A DNA stretch of 64,000 nucleotides from Schistocerca nitens (Eukaryota; Arthropoda; Insecta; Orthoptera; Acrididae), in assembly GCF_023898315.1 (NCBI RefSeq), contig NC_064617.1, positions 712,277,202-712,341,201 on the forward strand, written 5' to 3'. Position 1 is the stretch's first letter. Every line of letters starts with the position of its first letter. Under the pieces are notes generated by a model. That model made no database searches, was not told the origin of the DNA, and was given only the letters and a program-made list of their open reading frames with translations. Shown here piece by piece: positions 1-11,294 of the stretch. Made by a program: the position numbers and the translations under genes.

Positions 1-826
1 CTGGAAATGTGTTGCAATTTAAAATCTGGTTCCTAAATCTCTGTCTTACCATTATATAATCTATCTGATACCTTTTAGTATCTCCAGGCTTCTTCCAGGT
101 ATACAACCTTCTTTTATGATTCTTGAACCAAGTGTTAACTATGATTAAGTTGTGCTCTGTGCAAAATTCTACCAGACGGCTTCCTCTTTCATTTCTTACC
201 GCCAATCCATATTCACCTACTATGTTTCGTTCTCTCCCTTTTCCTACTCTCGAATTCCAGTCACCCATGACTATTAAATTTTCGTCTCCCTTCACTACCT
301 GAGTAATTTCTTTTATCTCATCATACATTTCATCAATTTCTTCATTATCTGCAGAGCTAGTTGGCATATAAACTTGTACTGCTGTAGTAGGCGTGGGCTT
401 CGTGTCTACCTTGGCCACAATAATGCGTTCACTATGCTGTTTGTAGTAGCTAACCCGCACTCCTATTTTTTTATTCATTATTAAACCTACTCCTGCATTA
501 CCCCTATTTGATTTTGTATTTATAACCCTGTATTCACCTGACAAAAAGTCTTGTTCCTCCTGCCACCGAACGTCACTAATTCCCACTATATCTAACTTTA
601 ACCTATCCATTTCCCTTTTTAAATTTTCTAACCTACCTGCCCGATTAAGGGATCTGACATTCCACGCTCCGTCCTCCTGAGTAGTCCCCGCCCAGAGACC
701 CGAATGGGGGACTATTTTACCTCCGGAATATTTTACCCAAGAGGACGCGATCATCATTTAATCATACAGTAAAGCTGCATGCCCTCTGGAAAAATTACGG
801 CTGTAGTTTCCCCTTGCTTTCAGCCA
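1..826 (-). mobile_element. RTE-type LINE, 5' endonuclease part, runs off window
   Basis: On the minus strand this is colinear with 7193-7916 of the longer copy at 6957-10169, except for roughly 175 bases that only this copy keeps (about 355-530). It encodes the start of an AP-type endonuclease, including a GDWNS block near 250-268. In this LINE group the endonuclease nicks target DNA for target-primed reverse transcription. The copy lacks the first ~230 bases of leader seen in the other copy, so it is 5'-truncated, and its 3' end lies left of the window. Beyond 826 the sequence is Gypsy gag, so it sits inside the Gypsy fossil. RTE assignment rests on resemblance to BovB-like organisation and is my inference; membership of the same family as the other copies is directly visible. 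Confidence 0.75.
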
Positions 827-1587
827 TTATTTAGCGAAAATCAAGTTCTGGGATTCGGCGATCACCGCCAAAGACGTTATTATGATTCTAAAAACTAAGC
901 TACCGATTGCTATCAGAGAAAAGTTACTAAACGTGTCTGAGGACGATGCGGACACCTTCGTATCTGTGTTAGACTCATTAGATCAGATTTACGAGGACGC
1001 TAGATTTGATGTTGGCTCTTCAGTGCAGGCGGCCAGCACAATACAGAATACGCAGGTAACAATGGCCGAGCGAAAGCGCGTCACAATGACGGTCAGTACC
1101 AACCCTACAACGGTTTCAAAAATAAACACACTACGTACTCCAACGGCAAATACAAAAATAAGTACAACAACGGCCAGAGATACAATCCAATATATAATTC
1201 GTCACCACATCAGTATGGAAATGTACATTACAATACACAGCCCCAGCAATATGGAAACACGCAACCGACCAACGGTAATTATCAAAACGATCAGTCTTAC
1301 GATTCACATCGTCAGTGGAAAGGAAATAAATGGCATAATCAAGGTGGAGACCAACGTACACCTTTCAGTAACGGTTACAGTCAACATAAGCCACAGCAAA
1401 ATACTTTTCAGCCTCATAATATACACTTCACGCAACAAGCGAACGGACCTTTGAGAAGTCTGAAGCCTAAACGCCCGCATAATACGGAAATTTATTATGC
1501 GCGAGCGAATACGCCAGGACAACAAGATACATTTCCACCCGACTTCGTACCACAAAACCAACACCAGTTCGAGACGGAAGAAACTTT
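827..1587 (+). pseudogene. gag: Ty3/Gypsy gag remnant
   Basis: A frame opening at 882 gives an ordinary capsid-like stretch (MILKTKLPIAIREKLLNV...) to about 1020. After that the plausible coding continues in another frame, where a long Asn/Gln/Tyr-rich segment stays open to the LINE junction at 1587, suggesting a frameshift near 1020-1050. Gag packages element RNA. The assignment comes mainly from position: it directly precedes protease, reverse transcriptase and integrase of the same element on the same strand. No zinc knuckle is visible. The region is bracketed by two antisense LINE insertions. Confidence 0.5.
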
Positions 1588-2901
1588 GTTGTGGTCTTCA
1601 GTCTTGAGACTGGTTTGATGCAGCTCTCCATGCTACCCTATCCTGTGCAAGCTTCTTCATCTCCCAGTACTTACTGCAACCCACATCCTTCTGAATCTGC
1701 GTAGTGTATTCATCTCTTGGTCTCCCTCTACGATTTTTATCCTCCACGCTGCCCTCCAATGCTAAATTTGTGATCCCTTGATGCCTCAGAACATGTCCTA
1801 CTAACCGGTCCCTTCTTTTTGTCAAGTTGTGCCACATACTCCTCTTCTCCCCAATTCTATTCAATACTTCATCATTAGTTATGTGATCTACCCATCTAAT
1901 CTTCAGCATTCATCTGTAGCACCACATTTCGAAAGCTTCTATTCTCTTCTTGTCCAAACTATTTATCGTCCATGTTTCACTTCCATACATGGCTACATTC
2001 CATACAAATACTTTCAGAAAAGACTTCCTGACACTTAAATCTATACTCGATGTTAACAAATTTCTCTTCTTCACAAACGCTTTCCTTGCCATTGCCAGTC
2101 TACATTTTATATCTTCTCTACTTCGACCATCATCAGTTATTTTGCTCCTCAAATAGCGAAACTCCTTTACTAGTTTAAGTGCCTCATTTCCTAATCTACT
2201 TCCCTCAGCATCACCCAACTTAATTGGACTACATTCCATTATCCTCGTTTTGCTTTTGTTGCTGTTCATCTTATACCCTCCTTTCAAGACACTGTCCATT
2301 CCGTTCAACTGCTCTTCCAAGTCCTTTGCTGTCTCTGATAGAATTACAATGTCATCGGCGAACCTCGAAGTTTTTAATTCTTCTCCATGGATTTTAATAC
2401 CTACTCCGCATATTTCTTTTCTTTCCTTTACTGCTTGCTCAATATACAGATTGAATAACATCGGGGATAGGCTACAACCCTGTCTCACTCTCTTCCCAAC
2501 CACTGCTTCCTTTTCATGCCCCTCGACTCTTATAACCACCATCTGGTTACTGTGCAAATTGTAAATAGCCTTTCGCTCCCTGTATTTTACCCCTGCCACC
2601 TTTAGAATTTGAAAGAGAGTATTCCAGTCAACATTGTCAAAAGCTTTATCTAAGTCTACAAATGCTAGAAACGTAGGTTTACCTTCCCTTAATCTTTCTT
2701 CTAAGATAAGTCGTAAGGTCGGTATTGCCTCACGTGTTCCAATATTTCTACGGAATCCAAACTGATCTTCCCCGAGGTCGGCTTCTACTAGTTTTTCCAT
2801 TCGTCTGTAAAGAATTCGCGTTAGTATTTTGCAGCTGTGATTTATTAAACTGATGGTTCGGTAATTTTCACATCTGTCAACACCTGCTTTCTTTGGGATT
2901 G
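1588..2901 (-). mobile_element. RTE-type LINE, 3' half, 5'-truncated, with target duplication
   Basis: Antisense copy of the LINE family at 6957-10169, retaining the reverse transcriptase core to the C-terminus. The frame 2800-1910 carries RQGCSLSPMLFNLY and the catalytic block RFADDIVIL; 1909-1598 continues with the conserved C-terminal region (RMLKIRWVDHITN, VGHVLRHQG, GRPRDEY, VAWRAASNQSQ). A stop separates the two frames. The element ends at a CAACAA-type tail. The eight bases GAAACTTT occur on both sides (1580-1587 and 2902-2909), which fits a target-site duplication in the Gypsy sequence. It starts inside the reverse transcriptase, so it was dead on arrival. Confidence 0.85.
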
Positions 2902-2982
2902 GAAACTTTAAGAAATATAAACTTTAATAAATATAAATCAGCAGGAAAGTAAGCATCGAGCGGAAAATTAAAAGCAGCACCT

Positions 2983-3396
2983 TTGAGCCTCCTAGAGGAT
3001 GCTGCAGGTTTGAATGGGGGCACCCTGTCCCTTAGTCCACACGAAATTAAAACAATTAGGTATGACAAAGAGACAAACTTACGGGATGACCTAGTAGCAG
3101 ACGCTGAGACGAAAGACAATGATGGTGCATGGGACGAACAAGTTCAAGCTTCCATAAGAGTATCATTGGCCAACATACCAGTAACAGCCATTGTAGATAC
3201 AGGAGATAATATAAATGTCTTATCTTTATGTTTATTTAAGCAAATATCCTCTGTACGCAAAGTTTTATCACTTCCAATTCAAGGTTGCACCGTTTCGGGA
3301 GCAATTGGTCCTTTTAACACAACGTGTAAATCTTCAGACTCGGCTTCAAATCCAGATAGAGTCTATTTCAGTAACATGCATTTTTCTTATTGTTAA
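2983..3396 (+). pseudogene. Gypsy aspartic protease (retropepsin) remnant
   Basis: The frame contains VTAIVDTGDNINVLS, matching the retropepsin active-site block (hydrophobic-DTG), at about residues 70-84. The protease would cleave the Gag-Pol polyprotein. The frame ends at 3396 and the next coding piece starts in another frame at 3500, so the protease is broken downstream of the active site. Upstream (2902-2982) is a short stretch with two near-identical 17-base repeats next to the LINE junction. The start Met at 2983 is only the first available ATG; the natural product was part of a polyprotein. Confidence 0.65.
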
Positions 3397-3499
3397 AAAT
3401 CTATCAGTATGGAATTCTTGAGACAGACGAAAGCTAAAAATTGACATCGAGTGTGGAATCTGTACTCTAGTAGCGGGGCAGCAACAAGTAACAGTAAAT

Positions 3500-4330
3500 T
3501 TGTTAAGAAGTGTGGTGAAGACAAACTTTGGTGTGTTTCAATTATCAGTACGGCCATGGGCTAAAAGACAACAGTACAGTCAGACAGAAGACATGACAGA
3601 TCTTGAAAGTGTTAATGACGATGAGTATAAAGACCTAATTCCCGGTCAGAATGAATTATACGGTAAAGCTAGTGAGTCCACTGAATTATCTAAACAACAG
3701 AAGAATGAGCTTTACAATTTGTTAACAGATTACGTTCAAGTATTTTCTAAGAAACCTGGACTAATAAAAGGCTTTGAATACCGAATGGATGTCCTGCCCC
3801 ATTCAACCTACTGTAGAACAAGCTATTCCATTCCATATACGAGACGCGAAGCTATCAAGTGCGAGATCATGAAAATTTTACGCTGGAATGTGATAGAAGT
3901 ATCTCATTCACCTTATTCGAGTCCTTTATTGTCTGTACTAAAATCAGATGGTCGCGTAAGTCTAGTCCTAGATGCAAAATTAATCAATAAAATTATAGTA
4001 CCCGTAAGAACGAGATCAGTGGCTCTTGAAGAGCATCTGCAGAAGTTTCATGGAGTTAAGTATTTGAGCACCCTTGATTTGAAAAGCAGTTACTGGCAAG
4101 TAAAACTTGCACAGGAGTCTAGGAAGTACACTGCGTTTACACTGTATTTGCAGGTAGATCTTACCATTTCAAAGTTGTACCGTTTGGACTAAGTGTGAAT
4201 TCCGGAATTTTTATTTCAGCCCTTGACTATGTACTAGGTCCTGACCTTTTAGATGAGGTAACGGTCTATGTGGATGACGTTCTTGTAGCATCGAAAAATT
4301 GGGAAGATCATGTGGCCCTTCTGTCAAAGC
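3500..4330 (+). pseudogene. pol: Gypsy reverse transcriptase, N-terminal part
   Basis: The frame 3500-4192 carries the fingers/palm start of a Ty3/Gypsy reverse transcriptase: a proline-rich entry (SIPYTRREAIKCEI), SPYSSPLLSVLKSDG, and LSTLDLKSSYWQVKLA, where LDLKSSYWQ holds the first catalytic Asp. A frameshift near 4150 moves coding to another frame, which contains the catalytic YVDD at 4267-4278. The enzyme copies element RNA into DNA. The frame is cut by the Jockey insertion near 4331 and resumes at about 6023. Confidence 0.85.
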
Positions 4331-6022
4331 GGTGGGTGGATCAAAATAAAATGTCCACTCAGTGACCAAAATGGTACTGAATTAGAGGATGACAGACTAA
4401 AGGCCGAAATACTAAATGTCTTTTTCCAAAGCTGTTTCACAGAGGAAGACTGCACTGTAGTTCCTTCTCTAGACTGTCGCACAGATGACAAAATGGTAGA
4501 TATCGAAATAGACGACAGAGGGATAGAGAAAGAATTAAAATCGCTCAAAAGAGGAAAGGCCGCTGGACCCGATGGGATACCAGTTCGATTTTACACAGAG
4601 TACGCGAAGGAACTTGCCCCCTTCTTGCAGCGGTGTACCGTAGGTCTCTAGAAGAGCGTAGCGTTCCAAAGGATTGGAAAAGGGCACAGGTCAGCCCCGT
4701 TTTCAAGAAGGGACGTCGAACAGATGTGCAAAACTATAGACCTATGTCTCTAACGTCGATCAGTTGTAGAATTTTGGAACACGTATTATGTTCGAGTATA
4801 ATGACTTTAATGGAGACTAGAAATCTACTCTGTAGGAATCAGCATGGGTTTCGAAAAAGACGGTCGTGTGAAACCCAGCTCGCGCTATTCGTCCACGAGA
4901 CTCAGAGGGCCATAGACACGGGTTCACAGGTAGATGCCGTGTTTCTTGACTTCCGCAAGGCGTTCGATACAGTTCCCCACAGTCGTTTAATGAACAAATT
5001 AAGAGCATATGGACTGTCAGACCAATTTTTTGATTGGATTGAAGAGTTCCTAGATAACAGAACGCAGCATGTCATTCTCAATGGAGAGAAGTCTTACGAA
5101 GTAAGAGCGATTTCAGGTGTGCCGAAGGGGAGTGTCGTAGGACCGTTGCTATTCACAATATACATACATGACCATGTGGATGACATCGGAAGTTCACTGA
5201 GGCTTTTTGCAGATGATGCTGTGGTGTATCGAGAGGTTGTAACAATGGAAAATTGTACTGAAATGCAGGAGGATCTGCAGCGAATTGACGCATGGTGCAG
5301 CGAATGGCAATTGAATCTCAATGCAGACAAATGTATTGTGCTGCGAATACATAGAAAGAAAGATCCCATATCATTTAGCTACAAAATAGCAGGTCAGCAA
5401 CTGGAAACAGTTAATTCCATAAATTATCTGGGAGTACGCATTAGCAGTGATTTAAAATGGAATGATCATATAATGTTGATCGTTGGTAAAGCAGATGCCA
5501 GACTGAGATTCATTGGAAGAATCCTAAGGAAATGCAATCCGAAAACAAAGGAAGTAGGTTACAGTACGCTTGTTCGCCCACTGCTTGAATACTGTTCACC
5601 GGTGTGGGATCCGTACCAGATAGGGTTGATAGAAGAGATAGAGAAGATCCAACGGAGAGCAGCGCGCTTCGTTAGAGGATCATTTAGTAATCACGAAAGC
5701 GTCACGGAGATGATAGATAAATTCCAGTGGAAGACTCTGCAGGAGAGACGCTCAGTAGCTCGGTATGGGCTTTTGTTAAAGTTTAGAGAACATACCTTCA
5801 CCGAAGAGTCAAGCAGTATATTGCTCCCTCCTACGTATATCTCGCGAAGAGACCATGCGGATAAAATCAGAGAGATTAGAGCCCACACAGAAGCATACCG
5901 ACAATCCTTCTTTCCACGAACAATACGAGACTGGAATAGAAGGGAGAACCGTTAGAGGTACTCAAGGTACCCTCCGCCACACACCGTCAGGTGGCTTGCG
6001 GAGTATGGATGTAGATGTAGAT
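4331..6022 (+). mobile_element. Jockey-type LINE, 5'-truncated, inserted in Gypsy RT
   Basis: A non-LTR retrotransposon fragment interrupting the Gypsy reverse transcriptase just after YVDD. It starts inside ORF2 (endonuclease missing) and ends with a short 3' UTR containing GTACCCTCCGCCACACACC and a tail of GATGTA repeats (about 6004-6022). The same 3' end recurs at 20,666-20,733 and, reversed, at 20,949-21,000, so this is a multicopy family. I could not find a convincing target-site duplication. Clade assignment to Jockey is inferred from the ORF2 reverse transcriptase. Confidence 0.85.
4352..5955 (+). pseudogene. Jockey ORF2 reverse transcriptase (frameshifted)
   Basis: Two overlapping frames (to 4651 and from 4633) make up the reverse transcriptase, shifted once near 4640. 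Visible blocks, in order: KAAGPDGIPVRFY, WKRAQVSPVFKKGRRTDVQNYRPMS, QHGFRKRRSCETQLALFV, AVFLDFRKAFDTVPHSRL (first catalytic Asp), GVPKGSVVGPLLFTIYI, and RLFADDAVVY (catalytic FADD). The C-terminal part ends in the grasshopper-type NxRENR terminus at 5955. The usual GVPQGS block reads GVPKGS here. It would perform target-primed reverse transcription, but no endonuclease is left and the frame is broken. Confidence 0.85.
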
Positions 6023-6956
6023 GTAGAAAAGGTATTTCAGCGATTCAAAGAGTATGGTGTTACAGCAAATCTTAAGAAATCCAAGTTTGGAAAAAGTGAA
6101 AAAAATTTTTAGGACACATCATCACCCCTGAAGGAATTAAACCTGACCCCGAAAAACTGTCTGCTGTAAAAAACTTTCCAACCCCTGTTACAAAAATGCA
6201 ACTGAAAGGATTTATCGGTCTTACGTCATTCTTCAGACGTTTTGTTCCCAATCAGGTATTGAACAATCCCGCTCTTCACAACCTTTTAAAAAAGAATTCA
6301 CATTGGAATTGGACGCCGGAATGCCAAGACGGATTTCAGAAAATTAAAGACAGTTTGCTTAACAGTAACATTCTCCATCATCCTCAGATGAATAAGGAAT
6401 TTTGCATTACTGTAGACGCTTCCTTTGTGGGTATCGGCCCTTGTTTTTTCCAGATTCAATTAGTAGATGGACACGAGCAAATCCACGTGATTAGCTTTGC
6501 GAGTCGAGTGTTATCTGAGTCTGAAAAGTCTTATTCGGTTTCGGAGTTGGAGGCACTCGCCGTTGTATGGGCTTTTAGGCGATTTGACTATTATATATAT
6601 GGAAGAAAAATTAAAGTCTATTCAGACCATCAAGCCTTATCATTTCTCCTTACATGCAAGTTGCAACATCCCTGTCTTATTCGATGGTGCTTATTCCTAC
6701 AGGAATATGACTTTGACATTGTATATATAAAAGGTAAAGATAATGTTATAGCACACGCACTTTCTCGCTCACCTGAGGGCTTACGAGAAACCAGCGAACT
6801 GGTGGAACAAATGATTAATTATAAAATTTTGTTAATGAAAGATCCATTTCACAGAAAGTATTTTCTTCAGTTATGTAGGCAGATTCAGATTCTTCAAAAT
6901 ACAGATCAAAAATGGAAAAAGCTTAGACAAGAAAATCCAGCTCACAAGTTGTCAAA
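6023..6956 (+). pseudogene. pol: Gypsy RT end and RNase H remnant
   Basis: Continuation of the Gypsy pol gene after the Jockey insertion. A first frame ends near 6110 (KVFQRFKEYGVTANLKKSKF); after a one-base shift the frame 6196 onward carries the thumb (LKGFIGLTSFFRRFVPN) and RNase H: ITVDASFVGIG, SELEALAVVWAFRRF and YSDHQALSFL, which provide the D-E-D residues. RNase H degrades the RNA strand of the hybrid. The frame is then cut by the RTE LINE at 6957, directly after the 13-base sequence duplicated at 10170-10182. Confidence 0.85.
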
Positions 6957-7266
6957 CCCCCCCATGAAGCATGGCCCTTGCTGTTGGTGGGGAGCCTTGC
7001 GTGCCTCAACGATACAGATAGCCGTACGGTAGGTGCAACCACAACAGAGGGGTATCTGTTGAGAGGCCACACAAACGTGTGGTTCCTGAAGAGGGGTAGC
7101 AGTCTTTTCAGTAGTTGCAGGGGCAAAAGTCTGGATGATTGACTGATCTGGCCCTGTAACACTAACCAAAACGGCCTTGCTGTTGTGGTACTGCGAACGG
7201 CTGAAAGCAAGGAGAAACTACAGCCGTCATTATTCCCAAGGGCATGCAACTTTACTGTATGATTAA

Positions 7267-8434
7267 ATGATGATGGCGTCCTCTTGGGTAAAATATTCCG
7301 GAGGTAAAATAGTCCCCCATTCGGATCTCCGGGCGGGGACTACTCAGGAGGACGTCGTTATCAGGAGAAAGAAAACTGGCGTCCTACGGATCGGAGCGTG
7401 GAATGTCAGATCCCGTAATCGGGCAGGTAGGTTAGAAAATTTAAAAAGGGAAATGGATAGGTTAAAGGTAGATATAGTGGGAATTAGTGAAGTTCGGTGG
7501 CAGGAGGAACAAGACTTTTGGTCAGCTGAATACAGGGTTATAAATACAAAATCAAGCTAGCTCTGCAGATGATGAAGAAATTGATGAAATGTATGATGAG
7601 ATAAAAGAAATTATTCAGGTAGTGAAGGGAGACGAAAATTTAATAGTCATTGGTGACTGGAATTCGACAGTAGGAAAAGGAAGAGAAGCAAACGTAGTAG
7701 GTGAATACGGATTGGGGCTTAGAAATGAAAGAGGAAGCCGTCTGGTAGAATTTTGCACGGAGCATAACTTAATCATAGCTAACACTTGGTTCAAGAATCA
7801 TGAAAGAAGGTTGTATACATGGAAGAACCCTGGAGATACTAGAAGGTTTCAGATAGATTATATAATGGTAAGACAGAGATTTAGGCACCAGGTTTTAAAT
7901 TGCAAGACATTTCCAGGGGTAGATGTGGACTCTGACCACAATCTATTGGTTATGAACTGTAGATTAAAACTGAAGAAACTGCAAAAAGTTGGGAATTTGA
8001 GGAGATGGGACCTGGATAAACTAAAAGAACCAGAGGTTGTACAGAGTTTCAGGGAGAGCATAAGGGAACAATTGACAGGAATGGGGGAAAGAAGTACAGT
8101 AGAAGAAGAATGGGTAGCTTTGAGGTATGAAATAGTGAAGACAGCAGAGGGTCAAGTAGGTAAAAAGACGAGGGCTAGTAGAAATCCATGGGTAACAGAA
8201 GAGATACTGAATTTAATTGATGAAAGGAGAAAATACAAAAATGCAGTAAATGAAGCAGGCAAAAAGGAATACAAAAGTCTCAGAAATGAGATCGACAGGA
8301 AGTGCAAAATGGCTAAGCAAGGATGGCTAGAAGACAAATGTAAGGATGTAGAGGCTTATCTCACTAGGGGTAAGATAGATACTGCTACAGGAAAATTAAA
8401 GAGACCTTTGGAGAACAGAGAACCTCTTGCATGA
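7267..8434 (+). pseudogene. RTE LINE endonuclease domain, internally deleted
   Basis: Two frames, 7267-7560 and 7589-8434, cover the AP-type endonuclease: RIGAWNVRSRNRAGRLENL and DIVGISEVRWQEEQ at the start, IVIGDWNSTVGKG, and DYIMVRQRFRHQ then VDVDSDHNLL near the end; GDWNS and SDHN are the metal-binding and catalytic blocks. The first frame stops at 7560. Relative to the copy at 1-826, about 175 bases are missing there, between CAAAATCAA and CTAGCTCTGCAG. The second frame runs on past the endonuclease into the linker towards the reverse transcriptase. Confidence 0.85.
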
Positions 8435-10155
8435 ATATCAAGAACTCAGATGGAAACCCAGTTCTAAGCAAAGAAGGGAAAGCAGAAAGGTGGAAGGAGT
8501 ATATAGAGGGTCTATACAGGGGCGATGTTCTTGAGGACAATATTAAGGAAATGGAAGAGGATGTAGATGAAGATGAAATGGGAGATATTATACTGTGTGA
8601 AGAGTTTGACAGAGCACTGAAAGACCTACGTCGAAACAAGGCCCTGGGAGTAGACAACATTCCATTAGAACTACTGACAGCCTTGGGAGAGCCAGTCCTG
8701 ACACATCTCTACCATCTGGTGAGCGAGATCTATGAGACAGGCGAAATTCCCTCAGACTTCAAGAAGAATATAATAATTCCAATCCCAATGAAAGCAGGCG
8801 TTGACAGATGTATGAGACAGGCGAAATTTCCTCAGACTTCAAGAAGAATATAATAATTCCAATCCCAAAGAAAGCAGGTGTTGACAGATTACCGAACTAT
8901 CAGTTTAATAAGTCACAGCTGCAAAATACTAATGCGAATTCATTACAGACGAATGGAAAAACTGGTAGAAGCCGACCTCGGGGAAGATCAGTTTGTATTC
9001 CGTAGAAATGTTGGAACACGTGAAGCAATACTGACCTTACGACTTATCTTAGAAGAAAGATTAAGGAAAGGCAAACCTACGTTTCTAGCATTTATAGACT
9101 TAGTGAAATCTTTTGACAACGTTGACTGGAATACTCTCTTTCAAATTCTAAAGGTGGCTGGGTTAAAATACAGGGAGCGAAAGGCTATTCACAATTTCTA
9201 CAGAAAGCAGATGGCAGTTACAAGAGTCGAGGGACATGAAAGGGAAGCAGTGGTTGGGAAGGGAGTGAGACAGGGTTGTAGCCTCTCCCTGATGCTATTC
9301 AATCTGTATATTGAGCAAGCTATAAAGGAAACAAAAGAAAAGTTCGGAGTAGGTATTAAAATCCATGGAGAAGAAATAAAAACTTTGAGGTTCGCCGATG
9401 ACATTGTAATTCTGTTAGAGACAGCAAAGGACTTGGAAGAGCAGTTGAACGGAATAGACAGTGTCTTGAATGGAGGGTATAAGATGAAAAACAACAAAAG
9501 CAAAACGAAGATAATGGAATGTAGTCGAATTAATTCGGGTGATGCTGAGCGAATTAGATTAGGAAATGTGACACTTAAAGTAGTAAAGGAGTTTTGCTAT
9601 TTGGGGAGCAAAATAACTGATGATGGTCGAAGTAGAGAAGATATAAAATGTAGACTGGCAATGGCAAGGATAGCGTTTGTGAAGAAGAGAAATTTGTTAA
9701 CATCGAGTATAGATTTAAGTGTCAGGAAGTCGTTTCTGAAAGTATTTGTATGGAGTGTAGCCATGTATGGAGGTGAAACATGGACGATAAATAGTTTAGA
9801 CAGGAGGAGAATAGAAGCTTTCGAAATGTGGTGCTACAGAAGAATGCTGAAGATTAGATGGGTAGATCACATAACTAATGAGGAGGTATTGAATAGAATT
9901 GGGGAGAAGAGGAGTTTGTGGCACAAATTGACTAGAAGAAAGGATCGGTTGGTAGGACATGTTCTGAGGCATCAAGGGATGATAAATTTAGCATTGGAGG
10001 GCAGCGTGGAGGGTAAAAATTGTAGAGGGAGACCAAGAGATGAATACACTAAGAAGATTCAGAAGGATGTAGGCTGCAGTAGGTACTGGGAGCTGAAGAA
10101 GCTTGGACAGGATGGAGTAGCATGGAGAGCTGCATCAAACCAGTCTCAGAACTGA
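8431..10155 (+). pseudogene. RTE LINE reverse transcriptase and C-terminal domain
   Basis: The frame 8431-8853 holds the start of the reverse transcriptase (LRRNKALGVDNIPLELL, IIIPIPMKAG). The 80-base tandem duplication then shifts the frame. From 8878 an open frame of 425 residues carries RTISLISHSCKILMRI, AFIDLVKSFDNVDW, GVRQGCSLSLMLFNLYIEQA, LRFADDIVILLE (catalytic FADD) and the C-terminal RRMLKIRWVDHITNEEVL, GHVLRHQG and GRPRDEYTKKIQ blocks. The C-terminus (VAWRAASNQSQN) is shared with BovB-like LINEs. The long intact 3' frame suggests a fairly young copy. Confidence 0.88.
8731..8890 (+). repeat. 80-bp tandem duplication inside LINE
   Basis: Positions 8731-8810 and 8811-8890 are near-identical 80-base units, both starting TATGAGACAGGCGAAAT and ending TTGACAGAT. 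They differ at only a few positions. Since 80 is not a multiple of three, the duplication shifts the reverse transcriptase frame. The other copy in the window (2901 inward) begins inside this segment and so does not show whether the duplication is family-wide. Confidence 0.95.
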
Positions 10156-10182
10156 AGACCACAACAACAACAAGTTGTCAAA

Positions 10183-11126
10183 GTTTTATAAAGTTCATAA
10201 CCAAGTGCTATTTGATAAGACGTCAGTCATCTGAGAGCTGGTGTGTTTGCATCCCTCGAAATTTCATTGAACTTTTTCTGTCGTAGACTCACATTTCATG
10301 GGGTCACTACGGACCAGAGAAATGTAAAAGGAAAATCTCGACTTACTGTTATGTTCCGAATCTACATTAGAGAATCCACAAATTATTGAGAAACTGTGTC
10401 ATCTGGCTAATGGCAAAATCCTTAAACATTTCCACTTCAGTCCCACTAAATCCAATAATTGCTGAAAGGCCAAACCAGCTTCTTAGTATTGATTTGGCAG
10501 GTCCACTACCCACCGGCATGGGAGGCGCTAAATACTTAGTAGCAATCCTGGACAATTTTTCTAAGCACATAAGACTGTACACAGTGAAATCTTCTTGTGC
10601 AAATCCGATAATTTGTCGCATTGAAAATGATTATTTTCCACGATTCGGGGTTCCTGAATGAATCTTGTCCAATAACACTTCAAATTTCACATCAAGCCCG
10701 TGGCGTGCATTTCTTGCTCGCCATGGAATCAAACAAATTTTGATATCCCGGTTTCGACCGCAATCGAATCCGACAGTAAGAATCTTCAAAGAAATTAACA
10801 GATTTATAAGGACGTACATTCCGAAAAAGCAATCTAAGTGGGTAGACTTCCTAACACCTTTCGAACAGATTGTAAACCACCTTCCTCATCTGTCGACCGG
10901 ATTCATGCCACATGAGTTAATGTCAAGATCAAAAGAAAGGAATGAGTGGATAGACCCCCTTCCAAAGTTACAAGACAAGGAATTGGTCCTAGACGCAAAA
11001 ATCAGGCAAGCTCTCATATCATTGACAATGTATGCTAACCTCCGAAAAAAGGCATTTGATAAGAAGGTAAACAGAGTTATCGATTTCAAAGAAGCAGAAT
11101 ATTCGAAAAATAGAGTTTCTGTGTGA
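10183..11126 (+). pseudogene. pol: Gypsy integrase remnant with lost catalytic residues
   Basis: Gypsy pol resumes after the LINE. The stretch 10183-10385 has several stops. The frame 10386-10661 contains RPNQLLSIDLAGPLPTGMGG and YLVAILDNFSKHIRLY, the integrase core start with the first catalytic Asp. After a stop at 10662 the frame 10665-11126 continues with SNNTSNFTS and PTVRIFKEINRFIRTY. In related integrases these blocks usually read SDNGxNF and PxER, so the second Asp and the Glu of the D,D35E triad appear replaced by Asn and Val. The enzyme would insert element DNA; this copy could not. Confidence 0.8.
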
Positions 11127-11294
11127 TTGAAATAAATTTTCTTTGTTTAAAGTTTTATTTTATTGTGATTGTCGTCAGCTGTAGCGCTATTGATCTACAT
11201 CGCGGTTTATTGGTAAATGCTGAATAATAAGTTATTAACATTAAGAAATATTTTCAAATGTTGATGCATATAGTGAAGGTACAAAAAGATTTAA
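11098..11294 (+). repeat. ~200-bp direct repeat, copy 1
   Basis: Begins inside the last codons of the Gypsy integrase and continues through AT-rich 3' sequence (AAAGTTTTATTTTATTGTG, TAGCGCTATTGATCTACA, TGCATATAGTGAAGGTACAA). The same sequence recurs at 14686-14894, about 85% alike by eye, with one ~20-base insertion. It may be post-integrase Gypsy sequence present in two fragments, or a local duplication. Confidence 0.75.

Larger units (their letters stand above)
6957..10169 (+). mobile_element. RTE-type LINE, longest copy, 13-bp target duplication
   Basis: A near full-length non-LTR retrotransposon in the plus orientation within the Gypsy pol gene. It has a ~310-base 5' leader, endonuclease, reverse transcriptase and a short (ACAACA)n tail. 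The 13 bases ACAAGTTGTCAAA occur at 6944-6956 and again at 10170-10182, directly abutting the element, and Gypsy coding resumes after the second copy. Comparison with the copy at 1-826 shows a ~175-base deletion in the endonuclease near 7553, and 8731-8890 is an 80-base tandem duplication, so the copy is defective in both domains. Confidence 0.92.

Noticed and set aside
4331..6022. Target-site duplication for the Jockey insertion
   Set aside because: Candidate matches (AAAG/AAAAGG) are too short to separate from chance.
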